DNA of 64,000 bases from Sphingomonas endolithica. Its GTDB lineage: Bacteria; Pseudomonadota; Alphaproteobacteria; Sphingomonadales; Sphingomonadaceae. The notes under the pieces were generated by a model. It was not told where the DNA came from. It did not search any database and was given only the letters and a program-made list of their open reading frames with translations. Numbering within the stretch: the first letter of the stretch is position 1; each line of letters starts with the position of its first letter. The stretch is taken from positions 2,063,001 through 2,127,000 of the forward strand of contig NZ_CP103057.1 in the NCBI RefSeq assembly GCF_025231525.1, written 5' to 3'. This document shows, piece after piece, positions 1 through 8,385 of the stretch. Both the position numbers and the translations under genes were made by a program.

Positions 1-90
1 GCGGAGGCGGGCCGCGGCCTGCCGGAAGCTGCGCTCCTGCGCGACCGCGACGAAAGCTCTTAGCTCGGCAAACTCCGCACCCCGCATCAT
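1..90 (-). CDS. LysR-family transcriptional regulator, N-terminal fragment
   Basis: The first 30 codons of a minus-strand gene that runs off the left edge of the window. The visible peptide has the pattern of a LysR-type winged-helix start: LRAFVAVAQERSF followed by RQAAARL, which in this family leads into the recognition helix. Two consecutive ATG codons (90 and 87) are possible starts. It lies divergent to the SDR gene across about 95 bases, the classic arrangement in which a LysR regulator controls the neighbouring metabolic gene. Only the N-terminus is visible, so the effector and full length are unknown. Confidence 0.7.
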   Translation of the reverse strand, partial: MMRGAEFAELRAFVAVAQERSFRQAAARLR

Positions 91-186
91 TGCTGCGTCC
101 CGTTCAACTGCCAATGAAAACAATAGCGCATTGTTGGCGGTATAATCGGTTCATAGATCGGCGTCACCACGATGAAAGAGAACGCG

Positions 187-969
187 ATGACAGACACCCG
201 ATCGAACAACAGCATGCCATTGGCGGGCAAGGTGGCCTTGGTGACCGGCGGCGGCACGGGCATCGGGCGTGCGGCCGCTCTGGGCTTCGCCCGGAAAGGC
301 GCGGCCGTCATGCTGGCCGGGCGACGCCAAGCGGAAGTCGATGCCGTCGCGGGCACCATTCGGGACATGGGCGGCCAAGCGGCCGTGACAGTCGCCGATG
401 TGTCGCACGAGACTGAGGTGGTGAATTTGGTCAAGGGAACCGTCGAGCGGTTCGGTCGGCTGGACGCGGCGTTCAACAACGCGGGTGCGTCGACCTTCGG
501 CGGTATCGAGACCCAGACCGCGGCCGACTTCGATCGGGTCATGGCGATCAACGTCCGCGGCGTTTGGCTGCTTATCCAGCAGGAAATCATCGCCATGCGC
601 GCGCAGGGCGGAGGTGGGGCAATCGTCAACACGTCGTCGATCTCGGCGACCGGCGGCAATGCCGGCCTATCGATCTATGGAGCGAGCAAGGGCGCGCTCG
701 ACGCCATGATCCGCACGATCGCTCTAGAGGTCGGCGGGGACGGCATCAGGATCAACAATGTAAGCCCTGGCTTGACGAGGACGCAGATGACGGAGGGCAT
801 GCCCGAGGAGGCGTTTGCGGCAGTCGGCGCGCACGCGGCGCTGAAGCGGGTGGCCAACCCCGAGGACGTCGGCGACGTTGCGGTGTGGCTCTGCACGGAC
901 GAGGCCCGCTTCGTGACCGGGCAAAGCATCCTGACAGACGGCGGCTACAACATCGCCGGAATGCGCTGA
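187..969 (+). CDS. SDR family NAD(P)-dependent oxidoreductase
   Basis: A classical short-chain dehydrogenase/reductase of about 260 residues, the usual length. It has the N-terminal Rossmann glycine motif TGGGTGIG, the NNAG motif, a catalytic Ser followed by YGASK (Tyr and Lys), the NNVSPG segment after the active site, and a C-terminal VTGQSILTDGGY typical of the glucose/3-oxoacyl reductase-like branch. The arginine after the glycine motif region suggests NADP(H), but this is inference. Start 187 is preferred because an AAAGAG purine stretch lies about 7 bases upstream; an in-frame ATG at 172 would add five residues. The substrate cannot be told. The divergent LysR gene is the likely regulator. 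Confidence 0.9.
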   Translation: MTDTRSNNSMPLAGKVALVTGGGTGIGRAAALGFARKGAAVMLAGRRQAEVDAVAGTIRDMGGQAAVTVADVSHETEVVNLVKGTVERFGRLDAAFNNAGASTFGGIETQTAADFDRVMAINVRGVWLLIQQEIIAMRAQGGGGAIVNTSSISATGGNAGLSIYGASKGALDAMIRTIALEVGGDGIRINNVSPGLTRTQMTEGMPEEAFAAVGAHAALKRVANPEDVGDVAVWLCTDEARFVTGQSILTDGGYNIAGMR

Positions 970-1334
970 TCCGAAACCTTCCAGGGTGGGTCGGCGCTTC
1001 CCAAAAGGAACATAGTCGCGGCGGCGAGTTCTCGAAATTGAGCCCATAGCGGGATAGTGGTAGTAGCGATGTCTGCGGTCGTCGTCCCGGCATCCCCTTT
1101 CCCGGAATCTGTTCCCCATTGCCGTGGATCAGCGGCGGCACCGCTACGCTAATGAACGTGCTTCGTTCCTCGATTGCCCCACAAACCATTCGACTTGTGC
1201 TGCAAGCAGAGCAAACGTCGCCGTACTGGATCGCGACCCGGACGAAGCCGCCCCGCCCCGCCGATGAAGGTCCGCGGGGCTGATGATGGTGGGAGCAGCA
1301 AGGGTGCTGCTCGCCTTGAACAAGGACCACCCCC
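970..1334. other. Intergenic region containing the left end of the duplicated module
   Basis: No convincing gene. From about 1121 onward the sequence matches the segment starting near 51910 (shared CCGTGGATCAGCGGCGGCAC and then most of the following 200 bases), so the repeat unit begins here, about 215 bases before the DUF3489 start. The part before 1121 has no counterpart in the second copy. Confidence 0.6.
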
Positions 1335-1856
1335 ATGACCAAACTGACCGATCTCGACGCCATCCTTTTGTCTGGCGCAGCCAAGCGTGACAGTGGCAGC
1401 CTGCTGCCGGTCCCAGAAAGCGTGAGTGGTGCTGGTGCACGCCTGACCAAGGCGATCACCGGGCTGATCAAGCACGGCCTGGCGGAAGAACGTGAGACCC
1501 GCGACAAGACGGCGGCACGCCGCACCGAAGCTGATGTGGCATACGGCGTGTTCATCACTGACGCCGGCAATGCCGCGATCGGCATCGCTAGCGGCGATGG
1601 AAATGACCACGAAGGTGAAGGCAAGGTCGCTCCGTCCACCCAGCCAGACACGCCGCGTATCACCAAGGCCAGTTCCGTGCTGGCGATGCTCCAGCGCGAA
1701 GAAGGCGCAACGCTTGCCGACATGATCGCAGCCACGGGATGGCTACCGCACACCACCCGTGCAGCGCTGACGGGCCTGCGCAAGAAAGGGCATACCCTCG
1801 AGAAGTCCAAGCGCGGTGACCAGACTTGCTACCGCATCGTAGCGGTGGCTGCATAA
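1335..1856 (+). CDS. DUF3489 domain-containing protein (module copy 1)
   Basis: A 173-residue protein of the DUF3489 type. The C-terminal third (KASSVLAMLQREEGATLADMIAATGWLPHTTRAALTGLRKKG) reads as a winged-helix-like domain with a GWLPHTTRA turn, so DNA binding is plausible but not proven. The N-terminal half (LDAILLSGAAKR, ITGLIKHGLAEE, FITDAGNAAI) resembles a second small helix-turn-helix. The stop overlaps the DUF2924 start by one base (TAATG), indicating translational coupling. A nearly identical copy lies at 52124-52645. The neighbouring large serine recombinase implies a role as accessory or regulator of a mobile module; this is inference from context. Confidence 0.85.
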   Translation: MTKLTDLDAILLSGAAKRDSGSLLPVPESVSGAGARLTKAITGLIKHGLAEERETRDKTAARRTEADVAYGVFITDAGNAAIGIASGDGNDHEGEGKVAPSTQPDTPRITKASSVLAMLQREEGATLADMIAATGWLPHTTRAALTGLRKKGHTLEKSKRGDQTCYRIVAVAA

Positions 1857-2269
1857 TGGCCGGTCTGGAGGACAAGATGGTTGCGCTGACGACGATGTCG
1901 TCGGCGCAACTGCGTGATGAGTGGCGTGCGTTGAAAGCATCGCCTGTGCCGCTGGTCAGCCCGAGCATGTTGCGGCTGGCGCTCGGGTACGAGCTGCAGG
2001 CGCAGGCGCTGGGCGGCCTCTCGCGTGTCAGTCAGCAGCGGCTCACCCAGCTCGGGAGCGCCAAGACCGTGACCCAGGCAGCCAGGCCCGGCACCCGGCT
2101 GATCCGTGAATGGAACGGGACTGCGCATATCGTGACGATCGGCGAGGACGGCGTGATCCGCTGGAACGATCGCGAGTGGCGCTCGCTGTCGGAGGTCGCG
2201 CGCGAGATCACCGGCACGCGCTGGTCGGGTCCGGCATTCTTCGGCCTGAAGAAGAGGCTGGCGGCATGA
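1856..2269 (+). CDS. DUF2924 domain-containing protein (module copy 1)
   Basis: A 137-residue protein of the DUF2924 family, which is commonly found beside phage-type and transposon-type recombinases in alphaproteobacteria. Recognisable features are the N-terminal MSSAQLRDEW segment, LRLALGYELQAQA, GTRLIREWNGTAHIV and the C-terminal SLSEVAREITGTRWSGPAFFGL. The start at 1856 is chosen over an upstream in-frame codon because it overlaps the DUF3489 stop (TAATG). The stop overlaps the recombinase start (ATGA), so the three genes form a tightly coupled operon. The biochemical role is unknown; an accessory function in recombination or target recognition is a guess from context. Confidence 0.88.
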   Translation: MAGLEDKMVALTTMSSAQLRDEWRALKASPVPLVSPSMLRLALGYELQAQALGGLSRVSQQRLTQLGSAKTVTQAARPGTRLIREWNGTAHIVTIGEDGVIRWNDREWRSLSEVAREITGTRWSGPAFFGLKKRLAA

Positions 2270-3930
2270 ACCGGGTGCGCTGTGCGATCTATACCCGCAA
2301 GTCGAGCGAGGAAGGACTGGAGCAGGCGTTCAACTCGCTCGACGCACAGCGTGAGGCCTGTGCCGCCTACGTGCTGAGCCAGGCCAGCGAAGGCTGGAGT
2401 GCCCTGCCCGACATCTATGACGATGGTGGCCTGTCGGGCGGGTCGCTGGAGCGCCCTGCTCTGCAGCGGCTGCTCGCCGACATTGCCGCTGGTCGTGTCG
2501 ACATCATCGTTGTCTACAAGGTCGATCGGCTGACCCGCTCGCTGCTCGACTTTGCCAAGCTGGTCGAGGTGTTCGACAAGGCCGGCGTATCGTTCGTCTC
2601 GATCACCCAGTCGTTCAACACCACCACCAGTATGGGGCGGCTAACGCTCAACATGCTGCTGAGCTTTGCGCAGTTCGAGCGCGAGGTGACCGCCGAGCGC
2701 ATCCGCGACAAGATCGCTGCCTCCAAGGCAAAGGGCATGTGGATGGGCGGCGTCCCGCCACTTGGCTACCGGCCTGACGGACGCACACTGGAGATCGTGG
2801 ATCCCCATGCCGACATCGTCCGCGATATCTACCGACGCTACCTGGATCTCGGCAACGTCCGGCTCGTGGTCGACCAGCTCACGGCCGAGCGGATCCACAC
2901 GCCTGTGCGGCGCATGGCCAACGGCCGCGACTTTGGTGGATGCGCGTTCAGCCGCGGGCAGATCTACGCCATCCTCAAGAACCCGATCTATGTCGGTGAC
3001 ATCCCGCACCGTGATCAACGTCACAAGGGATTGCACAAGGCCATCATCGGTCAGGAGGTGTGGGACGCGACACAAACCCTGCTCGCTGGTCATGTGCCGG
3101 GTCTGCGTCGAGCTGCGAACACGGCGAGCGGCAGCCTGCTTGCAGGCTTGATCGTCGACGATACCGGCGAGAAGCTGATCGCGGCGCACGCCTGCAAGGG
3201 CAAGGTACGCTACCGTTATTACGTCAGCCACTCGACGCACCACGGCGTTAGCGACAGCAAGGCGCTACGTATCCCGGCACGTGAGATCGAAACCGCAACC
3301 GTCGAAGCTCTCGCGGCCGCGTTCGACGATCCGATCGCGCTTATGGCACGCGCGTCGATCCCGCTCGCGTCAGCCGACGTCGAGCGCATCTTCAGCGCGG
3401 CAGGTGCCACTGCGGTGGCAATATGTCGCCGCGATCCTGAACTGCTGCGCGCGCTCGTCGCGAAGGTCATCGTGCATCCCACCATGCTGCAGATCGAACT
3501 CGTGACCGCGGCGATGGCGAAACACCTGTCGGTGGCAACGAGCGCTGAGGCGGAGGCTACCTTGCTGCTCACCTGCCCGACACGGCTGACGCGGACAGGC
3601 CACAGGCTTCGGATTGTGCAGAACGATGGTCGCGCTATCGCAGCCGCACCACCTGACGCCTCGATGATCAAGCTTCTGGTCAAGGCGCAGCGCTGGTGGG
3701 CGCAGCTTCAACGCGGTGAGATCACCGTCCAAGAACTGGCACAAGCCGAGGGGGTCGTGAAATCCTACGTTACCCGCGTCGTCCGGCTGGCGTTTCTGGC
3801 ACCCTCAATCATCGACGATGTGTTAGCTGGTCGCCAGCCCGCTACCCTGGATGCCAAACGGTTGGCGTTTACCGCTGACCTGCCCACCAGCTGGACCGAG
3901 CAGCTGCGGCATTTTGAAGTTGGTCGCTAA
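2266..3930 (+). CDS. Recombinase family protein, large serine recombinase (module copy 1)
   Basis: A 554-residue large serine recombinase. The N-terminal resolvase domain has YTRKSSEEG with the likely nucleophile Ser13 or Ser14, the DRLTRS arginine motif and a long helix (LLSFAQFEREVTAERIRDKIAASKAKG). The central recombinase domain begins at GGVPPLGYRPDG and includes YAILKNPIYVGDI. The usual Cys4 zinc ribbon is degenerate here (HACKGKVRYRYYVS only). The C-terminus carries a helix-turn-helix-like segment (ITVQELAQAEGVVKSYVTRVVRLAFLAP). ATG 2266 overlaps the DUF2924 stop. This copy has an uninterrupted reading frame and is therefore potentially active, unlike the copy at 53055-55826. It probably integrates or excises the mobile module in which it lies. 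Confidence 0.92.
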   Translation: MNRVRCAIYTRKSSEEGLEQAFNSLDAQREACAAYVLSQASEGWSALPDIYDDGGLSGGSLERPALQRLLADIAAGRVDIIVVYKVDRLTRSLLDFAKLVEVFDKAGVSFVSITQSFNTTTSMGRLTLNMLLSFAQFEREVTAERIRDKIAASKAKGMWMGGVPPLGYRPDGRTLEIVDPHADIVRDIYRRYLDLGNVRLVVDQLTAERIHTPVRRMANGRDFGGCAFSRGQIYAILKNPIYVGDIPHRDQRHKGLHKAIIGQEVWDATQTLLAGHVPGLRRAANTASGSLLAGLIVDDTGEKLIAAHACKGKVRYRYYVSHSTHHGVSDSKALRIPAREIETATVEALAAAFDDPIALMARASIPLASADVERIFSAAGATAVAICRRDPELLRALVAKVIVHPTMLQIELVTAAMAKHLSVATSAEAEATLLLTCPTRLTRTGHRLRIVQNDGRAIAAAPPDASMIKLLVKAQRWWAQLQRGEITVQELAQAEGVVKSYVTRVVRLAFLAPSIIDDVLAGRQPATLDAKRLAFTADLPTSWTEQLRHFEVGR

Positions 3931-4010
3931 AATCAGTTGAGCGGTCGTTTGCTGTACGTCAGCGAAGTGGACAGCGGCCTGCACGAAGTCGGCGCACTCT
4001 CCAACCAGGA

Positions 4011-4406
4011 CTAACGACGCACCCGACCGAAGCGGCTGCTTTCAAAAGACACCACAGCCCCCGCGTTGTCGCCCAGTGGAACCTCAGCGATCCCGTAGAC
4101 GCCGCGCGCACCGTTAGCGCCGAGCATGACGCCCATCTCGCCGTGAATGGCCCGCCCGCCGCTCAACGACATGCCCTGCTCTCCACGAGCTGTGGCGGCA
4201 CTCTCCACAGTGTTGTTGCCCAAGATCGTATTCCGCTCCGCGTCGGTCAGACGAATCGTGTCTTCCGTTGCGCCCGGCGCAGGACGGGCGACCATGGGCG
4301 TTGGTGATGCGGTTGATTGGGCAAAGCACGGTGTGCCGAAACTGAAGACGCCCACAAGGGCGAGCAGGATCGGGAGGACATGATGCGAGTGCGCTGATTT
4401 GGGCAT
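4011..4406 (-). CDS. Small exported hypothetical protein (module copy 1)
   Basis: A 131-residue protein with a clear Sec signal peptide (MPKSAHSHHVLPILLALVG, cleavage probably after CFA). The mature part is rich in short hydrophilic motifs (TIRLTDAERNTILGNNTVES, GEMGVMLGANGARGVYGIAEVPLGDNAGAVVSFESS). No known family is recognised. It is convergent with the recombinase gene, 80 bases downstream of it, and the arrangement is preserved in the second copy (55898-56293), so it belongs to the duplicated block. The start at 4406 is chosen because it begins directly at the signal peptide; an upstream in-frame codon would add a non-conserved stretch. Confidence 0.7.
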   Translation of the reverse strand: MPKSAHSHHVLPILLALVGVFSFGTPCFAQSTASPTPMVARPAPGATEDTIRLTDAERNTILGNNTVESAATARGEQGMSLSGGRAIHGEMGVMLGANGARGVYGIAEVPLGDNAGAVVSFESSRFGRVRR

Positions 4407-4634
4407 TTCGCCTTCTAGACCGGGCAGGCAAGATCGCAAACAGCGGACTGACGGCACAGGAAGATGCAGACCACCGAAGCCGGTGACCGCGCTGGTTCAT
4501 ATCTGTCGCCGAGCGGTCCTGCCGTAGTGAGCCGACATTCATATCGAACAGGATGATGGTGCCGCACCCCCAGCATGTTAGACAGACCGAACGGCGTTTG
4601 GGCGGCATTGGCCACCGTGGATCAGGAGTGTGCA

Positions 4635-4925
4635 ATGGAGATCGTCAGACTACCCGTTGGCAAACAGGCGTCAGTTGATGCTGACTGCATCCGTGTTGAG
4701 GAGCTTCCCGGATCAACCTTCAAGCTGACTGCGTCAGCATTGTGTGTTGAGTCTGATGACGGTGACTCCGTGTCGATTGTTGACGGCCCCGATTTCGAAA
4801 CCATCGAACAGGCCGAAGCGGTCGGCATAGCGTGGGCGACTGATGTGGGTGTGGAGCGTCTGTTCATCAGCACGGGTACATTGGACAAGCCGCTCGAGGT
4901 GATCGAGATCGACAAGCCGCTGTAA
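4635..4925 (+). CDS. Hypothetical protein, 96 aa
   Basis: A small acidic protein of unknown family, preceded by a good ribosome binding site (GGAG about 8 bases before the ATG). The sequence has no signal peptide or membrane segment. The central part (VDGPDFETIEQAEAVGIAWATDVGVERLFIS) has an alternating helix-strand look. It sits just outside the right end of the duplicated module and is absent next to the second copy. No function can be assigned. Confidence 0.6.
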   Translation: MEIVRLPVGKQASVDADCIRVEELPGSTFKLTASALCVESDDGDSVSIVDGPDFETIEQAEAVGIAWATDVGVERLFISTGTLDKPLEVIEIDKPL

Positions 4926-4969
4926 GCTGGCGAACCGAAATTCCCGAGAGAACAGGCCCGCGGCAAACC

Positions 4970-5848
4970 TTAGAGCAGGGCTGGCTTGATTACCCGCTCG
5001 CAAAAATGCCGGAAGCTGGTCGTACCGGTATTCTCCAGTTGGCGCGCCGCGACGTTGTCGATCCCCGCGTCCTTGGCGCGATACATGTCGACATAGCCTT
5101 GGGCGACTGACTCGCTGGCGCCGCGATCGAGGAACTGCTGCTTGAACTGGTCATAGCCGATCTGCTGGTAGCGCATTGGGCGGGCCGCTACTTCCGATAT
5201 GATAGCGGCCTGATCGTTAAAGGACAGATCGCCCGGGCCGAGCACAGGCACGTCTTCCTGACCTTGCCACCCGTTGTCGCAGAGCAGCTGCGCCGCCGCG
5301 GTCGCCATGTCCCGCGTGGCGGTAAACCGCAGCGAATGGTCGGGATCGATCGGCCCGAAGAACACGCCTTTGTCCTTCATCACGCTGATTTGCCGGGCGG
5401 TATTCTCCATGAAGGACGGCATGGCCAGGCCGCGAAAGGCGCTGCCGCTCGCCATCAGCATATCGTCCATCGCTATCGAGGCCGTCACCGGACCAGCACT
5501 GTCCTGCCACTCGGTGCCACGACCCAGCGCGGTGATGGAAACGACCCGCGGCACCGCGTGGCGGCGGATCGCCGCTGCCGCCGGGCGCGTGAACTCAAGA
5601 TAGGCTTGCTCGAGCGTTTGCTGCCAGGCCGGCGGCGCAAGCCAGAAAAGAGCATCGGCACCGGCGAGGGCACGGTCGATGACCGACGGGTCGCCATGCG
5701 ATCCTTCGACCAACTCGACGCGGGCGCGGACCTGTTCGGGCACCTTGCCGATGTCGCGCGCGACGAGACGCAGGGTGGCATTGGCAGCGAGCAAATCATC
5801 TACGAGCTGGCTGCCGATCTGGCTGGTAGGTGCGGTGATGACGATCAT
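4970..5848 (-). CDS. NmrA-like NAD(P)-binding oxidoreductase
   Basis: An atypical SDR of about 292 residues. It starts with a strand and glycine motif MIVITAPTSQIGSQL, a variant of the TGATG.(V/I)G pattern of NmrA and QOR2-like proteins, followed by LVARD and the DALFWLAPP segment. There is no catalytic Tyr-x-x-x-Lys in the classical place, as usual for this branch. The start at 5848 begins at the Rossmann strand; the reading frame stays open upstream without homology. It lies 26 bases after the O-methyltransferase stop on the same strand, so the two are probably co-transcribed. Members of this family are often quinone or NADPH sensors or reductases; the specific substrate is unknown. Confidence 0.85.
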   Translation of the reverse strand: MIVITAPTSQIGSQLVDDLLAANATLRLVARDIGKVPEQVRARVELVEGSHGDPSVIDRALAGADALFWLAPPAWQQTLEQAYLEFTRPAAAAIRRHAVPRVVSITALGRGTEWQDSAGPVTASIAMDDMLMASGSAFRGLAMPSFMENTARQISVMKDKGVFFGPIDPDHSLRFTATRDMATAAAQLLCDNGWQGQEDVPVLGPGDLSFNDQAAIISEVAARPMRYQQIGYDQFKQQFLDRGASESVAQGYVDMYRAKDAGIDNVAARQLENTGTTSFRHFCERVIKPALL

Positions 5849-5874
5849 GATGATATTCCTATTGTCGATCGGCT

Positions 5875-6537
5875 CTACAGCCGGACCGATAGTTCGACGT
5901 CGTCGGTAAACCCCATGGTGAAATAGCCATTGGCCACCGAGCCGACCTGCTCCAGATAGTCGGGACAATAGTCCGCATTGTCGGCCACAATCACCGCGCC
6001 CGGACGCAGGCGGTCTTCGACGAGCGCCAGGACGTCGCTGTAGAGTGACTTGGCTCCATCGAGGAGCAGCAGGTCGATCGTCTCCGGTAGGTCGACCTTG
6101 AACGTCTCGAGCGCGTCGCCTTCGCGCACTTCGACAAGATCGGACAGGCTGGCCGCAGCGATATTGGCCTTGGCGATCGCCACCTTCGAAGGCTCGAACT
6201 CGCTGGTGATCAGGCGGCCGCCGCCATTGTCGCGGAGCGCTGCCGCCAGGTGCAGCGTCGAGAGGCCGAACGAGGTTCCGAACTCGACGATCGATCGCGC
6301 CTGGGTTGCCCGCGCCAGGATGTAGAGCAACTGGCCCGTTGCGCGCGAAACCGGAAGGGCGAAATCCTTGAGGCTGGTGTAGAGATCGCGATAATCCTCC
6401 TTGCTTCGCATCAGGCGGGTGCGCTCTTCCGAGGACAGTGCTGCGAAGGCGGGGCTGGCAAGCGGCGACACTGCATCAGCCTCGACAAACAAGCGGTCGA
6501 GCAGCAGCGCCACATTGGGGCTGGAAAGCGTGTTCAT
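5875..6537 (-). CDS. Class I SAM-dependent O-methyltransferase
   Basis: A 220-residue protein of the small-molecule (catechol/CoA-like) O-methyltransferase family. The SAM-binding motif is VEFGTSFGLSTLHLAAAL, followed by an acidic ligand segment (LITSEFEP) and a motif around LLLLDGAKSLY, with a later VADNADY (metal-site type Asp-Asn). The start at 6537 follows the typical N-terminus of these enzymes. It is divergent from the TetR gene with about 95 bases between them, so TetR is the likely repressor of this gene and the downstream NmrA-like reductase. Confidence 0.85.
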   Translation of the reverse strand: MNTLSSPNVALLLDRLFVEADAVSPLASPAFAALSSEERTRLMRSKEDYRDLYTSLKDFALPVSRATGQLLYILARATQARSIVEFGTSFGLSTLHLAAALRDNGGGRLITSEFEPSKVAIAKANIAAASLSDLVEVREGDALETFKVDLPETIDLLLLDGAKSLYSDVLALVEDRLRPGAVIVADNADYCPDYLEQVGSVANGYFTMGFTDDVELSVRL

Positions 6538-6631
6538 CCTAAGTCTCCGACGAGCAAAGCAGCTTGCTTGCCCTTGACGAAAAAATACGACTAGTTCGTC
6601 AGGTTCGCTAATCGCATTCCCGGAGCAGCTC

Positions 6632-7207
6632 GTGGCCCAACGCCCAAGCCCACAGATTTCCTCGCGAAAGCAGCCGAAGCAGGCGCGCGCCAACGACCTG
6701 ATCGCGGCAGTTCTGGACGCCGCTGTTCAGGTTTTGCGGACTGAGGGTGCCGCCCGATTCACGACAGCGCGCGTGGCAGAACGCGCCGGAGTCGGTGTCG
6801 GGTCGCTTTACCAGTATTTCCCGAACAAAGCGGCGATCCTGTTCCGCCTACAGAGCGATGAATGGCGACAGACGGGCGAACTGCTGAACACCATCCTGAC
6901 GGATCGTGCCCGCCCGCCGCTGGAGCGACTGCGACGTCTGACGCACGCCTTTTTGCGCTCGGAATGCGAGGAGGCGGAGGTCCGTATAGCGCTTGGCGAT
7001 GCGGCGCCCCTCTACCGCGACGCCCCTGAGGTCGAAGAGATTCGCGCCGGTAGTTCGCAGATCATTCACGACTTCATTCGCGAGACCTTGCCTCGCGCAG
7101 AGTCGCCAACTGTAGAACTTGTCGCCGATCTGATCGAAGCGACCCTGACGCAGGTCGGCAGCGCCTTTTCAGAGACGCCACGAAGCGACGAAGATATTGC
7201 CCGCTAG
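6632..7207 (+). CDS. TetR/AcrR-family regulator, truncated by an in-frame TAG
   Basis: A TetR repressor with the standard N-terminal helix-turn-helix (AAVQVLRTEGAARFTTARVAERAGVGVGSLYQYFPNKAAIL). The start is a GTG with a purine stretch (CGGAGCAG) upstream. The frame stops at TAG 7205-7207, yet the same frame continues for 17 more codons to TGA 7259-7261, and that extension (ADAMADMFAAYVERAAE) looks like a normal TetR C-terminal helix. A point mutation has therefore probably shortened the protein by about 18 residues; it may still fold. It is divergent from the O-methyltransferase and reductase genes, its probable targets. Confidence 0.85.
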   Translation: MAQRPSPQISSRKQPKQARANDLIAAVLDAAVQVLRTEGAARFTTARVAERAGVGVGSLYQYFPNKAAILFRLQSDEWRQTGELLNTILTDRARPPLERLRRLTHAFLRSECEEAEVRIALGDAAPLYRDAPEVEEIRAGSSQIIHDFIRETLPRAESPTVELVADLIEATLTQVGSAFSETPRSDEDIAR

Positions 7208-7261
7208 GCGGATGCGATGGCAGATATGTTCGCGGCCTACGTGGAGCGAGCTGCCGAATGA

Positions 7262-7740
7262 AAACGCGGGGTCTGCGCCACGGGGAGTGACCGCTTTCAG
7301 GAGTGCGCACGTCGCACGACCGAGTGTGGGCGCTTAGCTGCCGGCCCGCATCCTTTATCGACCGTCCGCTTCGATCGCGCAGGCACGACCCAATTTTGAA
7401 CGCTCAGCGCCCTCCTTGCGCTTCTCAACTACGGACACTCATTCATCGGTTCGCGAACGCCCTAAAGCGGCGCTAGAATGGCGAAATTGGGACAAACCGG
7501 CCGTTCGTGAGCTCAGGCACAAACGTCTGCCTTCGAACAAACCGGTCATCCAAAGTGCCTCAGGGAGCAATCGGGGAGTAACTAAGCTCGGGCGTTTGCG
7601 AAAAACTGCTTCCAGGAAGGCAGTCCGAAAGAGCTTTTGTTGGCCGCTGCGGTGGTCTACACCTTTAATTCATATTCCATTTGGTTGGTAAAGTGATTGG
7701 TGTACTGCCAAGATTGTTATCTAAAACGTCAAGGGTTGTG
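7262..7740. other. Intergenic region at the left edge of the defence island
   Basis: About 480 bases without a convincing gene. Short open frames on both strands show no start context or protein-like composition. The local base composition becomes more AT-rich towards 7660-7740 (TTTAATTCATATTCCATTTGG), as expected for a promoter ahead of the gene at 7741. No tRNA or attachment site was recognised. Confidence 0.5.
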
Positions 7741-8385
7741 ATGGGTTTGAGGCATATCTCCGGCAAGCTCAGCACCCATGAGGGGAGGTTTTGCCGAAGC
7801 TGGCTGCAAGCAGCGAGTGACATGCGTGACCACCTTTTCGAGGATGGGAATGGCTTCGATCCCTTTCGTTACAACGAGACCGCGACGGTCGGCTTCCTCG
7901 TTGCTGCTGCGGGACGCGCGGGTCACTTTGCGCTTCCTGAGTTTACCGAGGACAATCGGCGATTGCCCGAGGGCCGTGTCCGAGCCGGCCGCTGCGATTT
8001 GTGGTTGGCCAGTAAGAACTGGGCGGTCAACTGGCTTATCGAATTTAAGCTCGGCTGGTACGGCCCCAATGCTCGATCCGGATTGGTTACGCACATGAAC
8101 AATGCGATCAGCTGTGCATTTGATCGCGATCGCACGGAGGCTGACCATCGCCTGGGCTGCGTCGTCTATGCCCCCGGGCAGCGCTGGGTCAAAGAGAGTG
8201 CAGCAAAGCGGGCCAGATGGAAGAGCCATGCCAGGGTCGATGAGCTTGCTGCCAGCGTCGACTATGCCTTCGAGATCAGCGGGCCGGCGGGTCCTGCGCA
8301 TGTCCTGCTCAAAAAGATTCCACAGCGCGCACTCAAGCCCGCGCTTCATCTGCTGCCGGAGGACCTGCTGCACTCATGCCCCTAG
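7741..8385 (+). CDS. Hypothetical protein with possible PD-(D/E)XK nuclease-like motif
   Basis: A 214-residue protein with no family I recognise. Between residues 80 and 105 it shows RCDLWLA, an intervening stretch, and WLIEFKLGW. This fits the Asp ... Glu-x-Lys pattern of the PD-(D/E)XK superfamily (D86, E101, K103) on predicted beta strands. The assignment is inference from the motif only. The gene is convergent with the 1271-aa STAND protein and the two overlap by four bases at the palindrome CTAG (8382-8385), which provides both stop codons. The ATG at 7741 is preferred; an upstream in-frame start at 7681 would add 20 residues of low-complexity sequence. The position suggests a defence role. 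Confidence 0.6.
   Translation: MGLRHISGKLSTHEGRFCRSWLQAASDMRDHLFEDGNGFDPFRYNETATVGFLVAAAGRAGHFALPEFTEDNRRLPEGRVRAGRCDLWLASKNWAVNWLIEFKLGWYGPNARSGLVTHMNNAISCAFDRDRTEADHRLGCVVYAPGQRWVKESAAKRARWKSHARVDELAASVDYAFEISGPAGPAHVLLKKIPQRALKPALHLLPEDLLHSCP

Noticed and set aside
752..1810. Long minus-strand frame across the SDR 3' end and the DUF3489 gene
   Set aside because: It is antisense to two well-supported genes and contains no recognisable domain; long antisense frames are common in GC-rich DNA.
7416..7691. 91-codon open frame ahead of the defence island
   Set aside because: Composition is unlike neighbouring genes (no codon-position bias, many basic residues) and no ribosome binding site precedes the start.
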